DNA from: Roseimicrobium gellanilyticum
Lineage (GTDB): Bacteria; Verrucomicrobiota; Verrucomicrobiia; Verrucomicrobiales; Verrucomicrobiaceae
Assembly (NCBI RefSeq): GCF_003315205.1
Contig: NZ_QNRR01000015.1
Coordinates: forward strand, 1 to 64,000
Length of the DNA: 64,000 bases
Direction: 5' to 3'
Part shown: piece by piece, positions 26,687-34,283 of the stretch
Layout of the letters: the number at the start of each line of letters is the position of its first letter
Numbering within the stretch: position 1 is the first letter of the stretch
Position numbers and translations under genes: made by a program
Notes under the pieces: model-generated
The model's input: only the letters and a program-made list of their open reading frames with translations
Told to the model about the DNA's origin: nothing
The model's database searches: none

Positions 26687-27442
26687 TCAGTCAGTGGTGC
26701 GAAGCATGTGCATGAGCCTTGCCTGGGCCGCTTCAAAGGCGGGAGTTTCCACCTGTCTCAAGTCCTGGAAGCCACCTTCCAGTTCGCCGATCACACGGAC
26801 CGGTTTGCTACCGATGACAAGTATGACGTCGGCAAGAGCGAGCGCCTCCAGGGGATTGTGAGTCACATGGATGAGAGTCATGCCACGCTGCCGCACCTCC
26901 TGGATCAAGAGTGTGATGACCCTGGCCTTGGTCGCTTCGTCCAAAGCCGACAGGCTTTCATCGAGTATCATGCACTTCGGCTCCCACAGCAGGCAGCGGA
27001 GCAGCGCCAGGCGCTGGCGCTGCCCTCCTGAAAGGGCCTTGGGGAAGGCGTCGCGCTTGGCGGTCATATCAAAGGCCGACAAAAGCTGCTCGATGCGCTG
27101 CGTGGCACGAGCCGTCTGCCACCCAAGCTTCTGCAGCGTCCAGGCCAGATTCTGACCGACGGTGCGGTAGGGGAACACGGAATTCCAGGCGTCCTGATCT
27201 ACATAGACGCAATCATGCGCGGCAGTGTAGGCTGTGTTTCGCGTCACCTTCCCCGCGTCGGGCTGCACACGCCCGCTGGCCATCCGTGCGAGTGTGGTCT
27301 TTCCTGAACCGCTGCCGCCCATGAGCACAGTGGTCTGCGCCTGCGGCAATGCGAGAGAGAAGTCACTGAACAAGCCGCCGTCATCCACACTGGCGTAACT
27401 CAGGCAAACCTGGCAAAGGGATATGGCGGGGACTTTTGACAT
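26687..27442 (-). CDS. ABC importer ATPase (SsuB/TauB/NrtD-like), 251 aa
   Basis: Walker A GGSGSGKTT, signature LSGGQRQRLALLR, Walker B CMILDESLSALD, H-loop VTHNPLEAL: all catalytic motifs present. Start chosen at ATG 27442; an in-frame GTG at 27448 abuts the previous stop. It powers the importer formed with the neighbouring permease and binding protein. Confidence 0.93.
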   Translation of the reverse strand: MSKVPAISLCQVCLSYASVDDGGLFSDFSLALPQAQTTVLMGGSGSGKTTLARMASGRVQPDAGKVTRNTAYTAAHDCVYVDQDAWNSVFPYRTVGQNLAWTLQKLGWQTARATQRIEQLLSAFDMTAKRDAFPKALSGGQRQRLALLRCLLWEPKCMILDESLSALDEATKARVITLLIQEVRQRGMTLIHVTHNPLEALALADVILVIGSKPVRVIGELEGGFQDLRQVETPAFEAAQARLMHMLRTTD

Positions 27443-27448
27443 GACCAC

Positions 27449-28462
27449 TCACGGAGCAAGCAGAGGCGGGGCCTCGATTTTCTTTTGCATTTCACCTATT
27501 GTAAAGAGCAAATTCACAAAGGCCTGAACTGTATCCGATTTGGTTTCCGTGGAGGTGACGTCAGGCACCAAATTCACCTTCTGCGCCACCTGCTCCGAAA
27601 TTTTTGTGTGCAATTGCAGCATCTTGCGGCACTCGGATGGGTTGGCACGAATCATGGCGATGGATTCATCCAGGGCTCCGACGAACCGGGCAAATGCCTC
27701 GGGGTGCTCCGTGGCAAACTTGCGAGAGACCACCGAGCAGGAAATCGGGCTGGGAGAAAGGAGGTCAGCAAAAATCGAACCGAAGATCTGCTGCGCCCCC
27801 TGATCCAGGGCCGTACTCAAGGTGGGCTCATAAGCCAGCAGGGCATCCACCGCTCCGGACTCCAGCGCGGAAAGGTGGCTGGGAGGAGGCAAGGGAACGA
27901 GCTGCACTGTATTGGCATCGATTCCATGTTTCTTGAAAGTAGCTTTGAGAAGACTCGCTGCGGTGGTACCCGGAAACACCCCGACCTTTTTGCCGGCGAG
28001 GTCCGTGAGTCCTTTGATCGGCGAACCCTTTTTCACCACCATGCCATCGTAGGGCGTGTCTTTCGTCATCATGCTGTGGAGGAATACACGGGCCTTCCCA
28101 GGAGACTGGGCCTCCAGATTCAGCACAGGCACCATGCTCACACCCGTGACGGCATCCACCTGGCCCGCCACCAGCGCGTTGATCATGTCATTGGCGCTGG
28201 AGAAGGAGGTATAAACCACCTTCACCCCGGCCTTCTCAAACAAACCTCGATCCTGAGCCACGTAAGAGGGCAGGTTCAACACCACGGGAGCATAAGCCAC
28301 ACGTACGACAAGATCCCCTGCCGAGGCAGCAGCAGCATCGCGGGTGCGCCACCACCAGGCAGCGATGGCAACCATGGCGACAAGAACGAGACTGACAAGG
28401 ATGTGTGCAGTGCTGGCACCCTGCTTCCTGGATCTGTGGCAGACAGTATTCTGGCTATTCAT
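27449..28462 (-). CDS. ABC importer substrate-binding protein (NMT1/SsuA-like), 337 aa
   Basis: Start at ATG 28462 (MNSQNTVCHRSRK). A hydrophobic anchor (ILVSLVLVAMVAIAAWWW) is followed by an Ala-rich stretch, so it is probably membrane-tethered or cleaved at AAAASA. The NMT1/SsuA pattern is clear: VVRVAYAPVVLNLPSYVAQD, GLFEKAGVKV, ALVAGQVDAVTGVS, LAGKKVGVFPGTTAASLL and SGAVDALLAYEP. The family binds sulfonates, nitrate or thiamine precursors; the ligand here cannot be told. Confidence 0.92.
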   Translation of the reverse strand: MNSQNTVCHRSRKQGASTAHILVSLVLVAMVAIAAWWWRTRDAAAASAGDLVVRVAYAPVVLNLPSYVAQDRGLFEKAGVKVVYTSFSSANDMINALVAGQVDAVTGVSMVPVLNLEAQSPGKARVFLHSMMTKDTPYDGMVVKKGSPIKGLTDLAGKKVGVFPGTTAASLLKATFKKHGIDANTVQLVPLPPPSHLSALESGAVDALLAYEPTLSTALDQGAQQIFGSIFADLLSPSPISCSVVSRKFATEHPEAFARFVGALDESIAMIRANPSECRKMLQLHTKISEQVAQKVNLVPDVTSTETKSDTVQAFVNLLFTIGEMQKKIEAPPLLAP

Positions 28463-28482
28463 ATTCGTAGGGATATTCGTAT

Positions 28483-28959
28483 TCAGTGTGACAGGGACAG
28501 CCTGGCGGCCCGCTTTTCGATGGCGTGGAGAAGGCGCCTGATGGTGGTGCGCATGAGAAAAGCCGTGATCCACCCTGCGCATGGCAGCCTGAGGAGACCC
28601 TTCAGCTCGTACTCGCAGGCGATGCTGACCCGCGTGCCTGCGGCATCCGGGAGATATTCAAACCGATAGTCCGCTGAGTGCGGAAGGCTGGCCGGTCCCC
28701 ACGTGACAGGTCGGGTGAACATGGCCCAATGGAATCCTGGCTCGTAGGCAGTGATAAAACCCTCGAAGTGCTGGGGAAAGCCGAGAGCCGTGTGAATTTC
28801 AGTGACCCGTGCCCCTTCCTTCATCCTTCCCTCAATTCGGAAGCGTTTCAGCATCGGCACATGCACTGACAGCGGCCTCGGGTCATTTCCCGCTCTCCAA
28901 GCAATGTCCCGGGTGTATGGGATGATCAGGGACTCACTGACACGATGGGTGCGGCTCAT
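28483..28959 (-). CDS. SRPBCC-fold protein (polyketide-cyclase/ligand-binding type), 158 aa
   Basis: From ATG 28959: MSRTHRVSESLIIPYTRDIA, then DPRPLSVHVPMLKRFRIEG, GARVTEI, FITAYEPGFHWAMFTRPVTWG, YRFEYLP..GTRVSIACEYE and a long C-terminal basic helix. This is the cyclase/dehydrase (COQ10-like) arrangement. It lies 20 bp upstream of the binding-protein gene and may be the first gene of the operon. Confidence 0.82.
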   Translation of the reverse strand: MSRTHRVSESLIIPYTRDIAWRAGNDPRPLSVHVPMLKRFRIEGRMKEGARVTEIHTALGFPQHFEGFITAYEPGFHWAMFTRPVTWGPASLPHSADYRFEYLPDAAGTRVSIACEYELKGLLRLPCAGWITAFLMRTTIRRLLHAIEKRAARLSLSH

Positions 28960-29325
28960 GAAGGGTAGGATTGGCTTGCAGCCCCGTACCCCTTTCGACA
29001 AATGTCAAGTCGCCCACCATGGAATCACCTCAAAGCGTCGTGTAATCCCCTGTTTCTCAGGGATATTTTGCGAATATTAATCCGGCACGTTGGCTGCCAG
29101 TGCTCCGGATGCCTCTGCTGGTCCGCCCGCTTTCCACCATCGACCGCGAGCATTTCGCGGGAAATCGCGAGAAAGCATTCTCAGGCCATCTCCGAAAGAC
29201 CTCTTGGTCTATCACAGCCTACTTGCGAGCCTGCCGCCACACGATGGGCAAATGCATCGCGCCGAAGTGCCATCATCACTCTGAACAGATCATCAAGGAT
29301 GATGGTGGAATTGGGGTTTCTGTTC

Positions 29326-29354
29326 TTGACGATTTTCCGACGATGTGGAGCAAT
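29326..29354 (+). promoter_or_regulatory. Putative promoter shared with 20094-20122
   Basis: TTGACG, 17 bp, AGCAAT with GGGTTTCTGT upstream, as before the paralogous gene at 20129. Here about 60 bp separate it from ATG 29417. Confidence 0.5.
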
Positions 29355-29416
29355 TGCGCTGCGCGGGCGGAGCACCTGCCTGCGCACCTGCCCACTGACC
29401 CTGACTCGATACCACC

Positions 29417-30280
29417 ATGGAACAGAACGCGCATGTCTTCGATGCCAATGTCGATACTGATACCATCGACAAGACCATCTGGAACAGAGGTTCGTGGAGG
29501 TGTGGTGGAGCGAGTGTGGGGGCGCGGATGTGGATGCTGATGCTGACGTGGTCGCTGGTGGCAGGCATGGGCATCCCCCATGCGGAGGCACAGCCGGTGA
29601 GTCAGCCACTGCCTGCAGCCATGAAGGAGCGCATGTCGCGCACCGGTCCGCAGGGCGCCATCGTCATGTCCCATTCCCGTTCGCTGGATGAGGATGAGGC
29701 GTTGCTGCGCGGGACTTCGCCGGATGCACCTGCGGCGTGGTTCTCCACCTCACCGGTGAAGGTGCGCCTGCAGGATGGCACGGAGGTGTCGCGCCTGCTG
29801 GTGCTGCGCTGCCATACCATGCGTGCGAACCCCGGCGTCAGGAGCCGCACTCCCGCGCTGGTGGCCCAGTACAAGAATGAGGAGAGAGAATTCACCGCGC
29901 AACTGCATGCTGCACCACCGGACATGCTGACACGACCGCTCACCCAGGAAGCGCTGGGCAAGGAGGCGCAACCGCTCTCCACGACGGCAGAGCAGGTGGG
30001 CAAGGTGAAGCTGCAGCAGAGGCTGGGCAAACGCACGCTCTCATTCATCAAGGTGAAGCCCGCGACGGAAGGTGCGGCAGACCGCCAGCAATCCGTGGAC
30101 ACCCCCACGGGCGGCATCGCGCTGAGCTACGGGCTCCGCGAAGGGAAGCTCGTGCTCAGGGGCTCTGCCCCGGACCTGGCGAAGCTCTGGAACGCAGCGG
30201 CCTTTCCCGAGCTGGGTGAGGATTCCGGCATCAAGACGGCGATCTCATTTGAGAAAAAGGCAATCATGTCGGCAAAGTGA
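29417..30280 (+). CDS. Exported/anchored protein, paralogue of 20129-20878 (287 aa)
   Basis: Starts MEQNAHVFDANVDTD; ATG 29528 (MWMLMLTWSLVAGMG) is an alternative, just before the signal-like hydrophobic stretch ending PHAEAQ. The mature part shares motifs with the other copy (KVRLQDGTEVSRLLVLRCHT; GKRTLSFIKV; APDLAKLWNAAAFPEL). Function unknown; conserved promoter context indicates duplication of the whole transcription unit. Confidence 0.8.
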   Translation: MEQNAHVFDANVDTDTIDKTIWNRGSWRCGGASVGARMWMLMLTWSLVAGMGIPHAEAQPVSQPLPAAMKERMSRTGPQGAIVMSHSRSLDEDEALLRGTSPDAPAAWFSTSPVKVRLQDGTEVSRLLVLRCHTMRANPGVRSRTPALVAQYKNEEREFTAQLHAAPPDMLTRPLTQEALGKEAQPLSTTAEQVGKVKLQQRLGKRTLSFIKVKPATEGAADRQQSVDTPTGGIALSYGLREGKLVLRGSAPDLAKLWNAAAFPELGEDSGIKTAISFEKKAIMSAK

Positions 30281-30780
30281 AGGATGGAAGGTGGTGGGAT
30301 GCGGTATGAGTGGGTGTGATGGGAAATGGGGTTCACATGAGGAGAGGCGCGGCGAGGATCACTTGCACAGCACCTCCCCTCTCCCGGAGACTTTGAGGCG
30401 GGTCGGGGGGAAGTGTTCACCAGCGGCGTCGAATCATGGGAGCGGCACGCGGGGATGCAGGCAGCAGCCGGAACACCTGTCCCCGACGCAGGAACGGTAC
30501 AGGGAGCCGCTCCTGAATGCGGTGTTGCTGGTATTTCCTTCCACTCGTCGATACCCCAAACTTTTGCTTGTCAACACCCCCGCGCGTCACTATGGCTTGG
30601 CCCGACACTCAAGTGGATTCTCATGCACAGCGGACGGTCGGACAATCTAGTACAGGACATACAGCGGCCGGGCACTCCACAATCGTCAGGTGGGGTGATT
30701 TCGAGTTCGGGTCCGGGCGCATGAATCTCGCAACACTCTACCGCGATTGAGGCACCCATCCAGTCACCTCGCGAATCACC
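30281..30780. other. Gap upstream of the caspase gene
   Basis: About 500 bp with mediocre open frames on both strands and no convincing gene. It presumably contains the promoter for the caspase/hydrolase pair; I could not identify one by eye. Confidence 0.4.
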
Positions 30781-32655
30781 ATGCCACCTCCGCCGCTCGA
30801 AAAAGCGATGATTCTCATCGCGGTTTCCAAATACACGCCACCCTACGCCCCCCTTCCCGGGGCCTTGACCAGCGCGGCCCGTCTTGCGGCTTGGGCGCAG
30901 GCCCCTTCGGCAACCAGGAGTTACAAGGTCCTGGAGATTCATGACAGGAAGGAGCCCGTGACGATTGCCAGACTTCAAACTGAGATCACCAAGTTCCTGG
31001 AAAACCATGTCATCGACCGGCTGGTGGTCTATTTCGTGGGGCATGGCATTGTGAGGTCCGCGGCGGATCAATTCTGGCTCCTTTCGGACCCCGAAAATGA
31101 AGGTGTGGACGTCAATGCCTTCATGAGACGTCTCCGCACCTACGGAATCGGCCAGCAAAATGAACACCTCACTCAAGGGCAGCTATGCGTGATCGCGGAC
31201 GCATGCCGGTCCACGGGCAAAGATGCCGTGGACTTTGTGGGTCACCCTATCCTCAACAAACGGTACAAGGAAGAAAAGTTGCAGGTGGATTTGTTCCAGA
31301 GCACCTCGCTCGCCGCGCAGGCCTTCCACGTCAATGCAAGTGGCGACGGAGGGGAACCCTTTTGTCTCTTTTCCGCCGTTCTCAGTGAGGCGTTGGAAGG
31401 CAAGGTGCCAGCGGTGATTGAGTCCGACCATCACCGCTATTGCCCGGCCATCGTGAACACCCGGCTCGCGGATTATCTGGAGGATGAAGTCCCCAGACGG
31501 GCCGCGAAGCTGAACGTGGAGATGGAACCGGACATCGACACGCGCATCCGCCCGGATCAAAACTACTACGATGTGCTCGACAAGGACGCGGTGCCAGTCG
31601 CAGAAAGTTTCGAGGTTGGGCTCGAATCAACCCGTTCGGGCGACGATTCCTGGGTAGCCCCAGAGCGTGTCGACGCAGAGGAACAAAGAAGGGTGAGGGA
31701 TGCGAAGTCTGAAGAATTTGAAGCAGGACTTGGCAGAGCGGAGGAACTGGCCCAATTGGGTCACGCCATCGGTGGAGGCTTCCCCAGCGCGAAGGCTGCA
31801 TGTGAAACGTCGACATCCAGTTCTCTGGCGATGCCACGCGATGAGTACCACTTGAGCTGGGTCAAGCCTCGTGAGCTCTGCCTTATCGAGACGCGTCCGG
31901 ACCAGCGCAATCTGGGGACGCCTTTCTTCATAAGGCAAAAGGACGGATGGCTGCTGGTCCCGATGCTGGATTTCACGACGAGCGTCGTGCTCGACCGGTT
32001 CCCTGGCGATGTCTTCCTCATGAGGCTCTACAGAAGGGACATGCCTGGAAACGATGGAGAGAATGGCTTTCTGAACCCGATGAGTCCGTGGGACACGTCC
32101 CTGAGCACGCACGCAGCATCGACCACGATTCCACCTCTCAAAGTCGCTGATACCTGGCGCTTTGCTGATGCCATCCGTGTCGGCAGTGAGCAGGCGCCCA
32201 ACAATGCCAACATCGCGGGTTATCTCTACGATCTGGCTGGTGACCAGCATAACATCCAGCGTACAGCGCACTATATGGCGGAAGACAGTGCGCTACCCAT
32301 TGACCTGGCCATCCTCGCTGCGGAGCGTCTCTGGTGGAAGCAGAATGCCAGTGGAGGCTGGTCCGTGTTTGCCAACCTTCCCGAGGTACCGGCTGATGAA
32401 GAGGACGAACCAGCCCTGGACCGCCCCCTCTATACGCGGGACAGCTTCGCTGCCAGACAGGATGTTCCCGTTCAGGGGCTCGTTCCGATTTATCGCCAGG
32501 GCTGGGCCATGCTGGCGGAGGACGAGCGCGTGGAAACACCAGAGTTCCTGAAAAGCATTGCCAACAAACCGCTGAACCGTGCTGCCGTGCTCCTCCCAGA
32601 CGACGCCATGGAGGTGCTGGCAAAGAACTTCAACTACGAGATCCACAATCTCTGA
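30781..32655 (+). CDS. Caspase-like peptidase (C14 fold) with large C-terminal region, 624 aa
   Basis: Residues 8-150 are a caspase-type core. KAMILIAVSKYTPPYAPLPG is strand 1 with an inserted loop. LVVYFVGHGIV puts the catalytic His at 88. QLCVIADACRSTG puts the catalytic Cys at 142 in the usual DAC context. The rest of the domain runs to about 240. After a charged linker (about 270-330) a separate C-terminal region of about 290 residues begins EYHLSWVKPRELCLIETRP. It has no known signature I can name and may sense the trigger. No signal peptide or membrane segment. The hydrolase gene follows by 59 bp. Bacterial caspases of this kind are often effectors of anti-phage or stress death systems; that role is inference here. 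Confidence 0.87.
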   Translation: MPPPPLEKAMILIAVSKYTPPYAPLPGALTSAARLAAWAQAPSATRSYKVLEIHDRKEPVTIARLQTEITKFLENHVIDRLVVYFVGHGIVRSAADQFWLLSDPENEGVDVNAFMRRLRTYGIGQQNEHLTQGQLCVIADACRSTGKDAVDFVGHPILNKRYKEEKLQVDLFQSTSLAAQAFHVNASGDGGEPFCLFSAVLSEALEGKVPAVIESDHHRYCPAIVNTRLADYLEDEVPRRAAKLNVEMEPDIDTRIRPDQNYYDVLDKDAVPVAESFEVGLESTRSGDDSWVAPERVDAEEQRRVRDAKSEEFEAGLGRAEELAQLGHAIGGGFPSAKAACETSTSSSLAMPRDEYHLSWVKPRELCLIETRPDQRNLGTPFFIRQKDGWLLVPMLDFTTSVVLDRFPGDVFLMRLYRRDMPGNDGENGFLNPMSPWDTSLSTHAASTTIPPLKVADTWRFADAIRVGSEQAPNNANIAGYLYDLAGDQHNIQRTAHYMAEDSALPIDLAILAAERLWWKQNASGGWSVFANLPEVPADEEDEPALDRPLYTRDSFAARQDVPVQGLVPIYRQGWAMLAEDERVETPEFLKSIANKPLNRAAVLLPDDAMEVLAKNFNYEIHNL

Positions 32656-32714
32656 GCAGGCTGAAACGACTCTGCATTTTTCACGACATCATCCTTTCAA
32701 GCCAATAACATACC

Positions 32715-33626
32715 ATGAGACTCATCTACATTCACGGCATCAACAACGAGGGAAAAAACGCAAAAGTCATTGAAGAAGCTTGGTCCGGCGCTTTGAAGGC
32801 GGCCTGGGGCGCGGGTGCAGTCGACTGGAGCAAGATCGAGGTGCGCACCGCCTACTACGGTGATACCCTGGCGACGGCCACGGATTCATGGGATGGCAAC
32901 TCCGATGCCGTATCACCAATGGGGCCCGCCTCGCCTGACGAGGATATTGCTCCAGACGAACTCTTCGCCTTGTACAAGGATGTGCAGAAGAGATTCGAAA
33001 TTTCCGATGACAAGGTGCTCGAGGAGATCGCGCTCACGGAGGGCGTGAATCGCGACGTGGTAGTCACGACCATGGCAAAGGGGCCGCACAAGAAGTGGTT
33101 GAAGGCCATCGTGCGTGTGATCGAAAAGAACTTCCCGGGCGCAGGACAAAAATTGGCGAACAAGTTCCTGAAGCAGGCAGGCGCCTATCTCGCCAAGCCG
33201 GGTTTGTTCGACGAGATCAATACCATGGTCAAAGGACAGGTCTTTGATCCCTTCAAAGACCTTTCACGCACAGTGGTGGTCACGCACTCCCTGGGGACGA
33301 TTGTGGGCTATGTGCTTCTGAGGAAGATGCGACTGGAGGAGAAGCTGCCCCTGTTTGTCACCCTCGGTTCACCGCTCGGAATCGGCACGGTGCAGAAGCG
33401 CATCCAGGGCCCGTTCCTGAAACCTACGGTGGCGACACACTGGCTCAATGGCAGTGACCCGGAAGACTTCGTGGCCCTCCGCTCGGAACTCACGGCAGCC
33501 ACGTTCGGCTCGGCAGAGATCGAGAATGTATCCAAGCTGGACAATGGATACGAGAATGCCCACAGCATCACCCAGTATCTCAGCCACCAGGAAATCGCCG
33601 GGCCGATTTTGAAGGCACTCAAGTAG
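32715..33626 (+). CDS. Alpha/beta hydrolase, lipase/esterase-like, 303 aa
   Basis: MRLIYIHGINNEGKN gives the oxyanion-side HG motif. VVVTHSLGTIVGY carries the nucleophile elbow with Ser192, the usual leading Gly replaced by Thr (T-H-S-L-G). ENAHSITQYL offers a catalytic His at 283, with an acid likely at D248 or D251. Residues 75-170 form an inserted helical cap. No signal peptide, so cytoplasmic. It follows the caspase gene directly and ends before a strong terminator, implying a two-gene unit. It might act on lipids or on an ester/thioester made inside the cell; substrate unknown. Confidence 0.87.
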   Translation: MRLIYIHGINNEGKNAKVIEEAWSGALKAAWGAGAVDWSKIEVRTAYYGDTLATATDSWDGNSDAVSPMGPASPDEDIAPDELFALYKDVQKRFEISDDKVLEEIALTEGVNRDVVVTTMAKGPHKKWLKAIVRVIEKNFPGAGQKLANKFLKQAGAYLAKPGLFDEINTMVKGQVFDPFKDLSRTVVVTHSLGTIVGYVLLRKMRLEEKLPLFVTLGSPLGIGTVQKRIQGPFLKPTVATHWLNGSDPEDFVALRSELTAATFGSAEIENVSKLDNGYENAHSITQYLSHQEIAGPILKALK

Positions 33627-33644
33627 CCGCCTGTACCCGTCGGG

Positions 33645-33670
33645 CTGCCCCATCGTCTACGATGGGGCAG
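33645..33670 (+). terminator. Terminator of the caspase-hydrolase unit
   Basis: A perfect 12-bp palindrome (CTGCCCCATCGT / ACGATGGGGCAG) starts 18 bp after the hydrolase stop. No long T run follows. Confidence 0.7.
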
Positions 33671-34283
33671 ATTCCCACCATCCCGAAGGGATGATAGCCT
33701 GTAGCCGGCATGAAAGCCACCCGCTTTGTCTCAGGTCACGGCTATCATCCAACTTAAAGCGTCTCAGCCCGCGCCTGGGCTATCCATCTTGAAAGAAGAG
33801 GAGCATGAGAAGACAGGGCGACGCAGGAAGGGTAGAGGTCAGTGACCATCATGGTGTATCCATTGCCATCGCTTGGCATCACAGCTCTGAAGGTGGTTGC
33901 GTTTGATGTGAGGTGCAGACCATCCATGGGCAGGAATGCCCCCACTCCTTGATGGGGTGCCGTGTCAGGGCGGACTGGTTTGTCGGGAGACATGCGACGC
34001 TTTTCCGGAACGAGGCGTCCACGATCCTTTGAAAGGCTCGACGCTTCACCTTGGAATGAAATGGCTCCTCGCTAGCCCTTCATCGTTCGCCTCGAGATCA
34101 TTCGGCTGAAGCCGGAACGACTTTGGGGGAGGCCCGGTTTCCATCTGAAGAAAATTTTAACGCGTGCAGAATGCCCGTGTTGTAGGTTTTTGCGTCCCCT
34201 TAATGGGTCGCGTGCCTCTCCCATTCTTTGGGTGCGCGGCTCTTGGGACGCATCACTTCTCCACACCCCCAAAACCCCTCTTC
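33671..34283. other. Gap with repeated 5' flank of the surface-protein gene
   Basis: A 79-codon minus-strand frame at 33754-33993 is possible but unconvincing. From about 34090 the sequence resembles 37590-37785, upstream of the second surface-protein copy (TCATTCGGCTGAAGCCG, CATCTGAAGA, GCAGAATGC). The duplication therefore included upstream DNA, probably with the promoter. Confidence 0.5.

Noticed and set aside
27485-28669. 394-codon plus-strand frame opposite the binding-protein gene
   Set aside because: The reverse strand is an unmistakable NMT1/SsuA protein; this frame is its shadow.
33754-33993. 79-codon minus-strand frame after the hydrolase terminator
   Set aside because: Plausible length but no conserved feature, weak composition and no start context.
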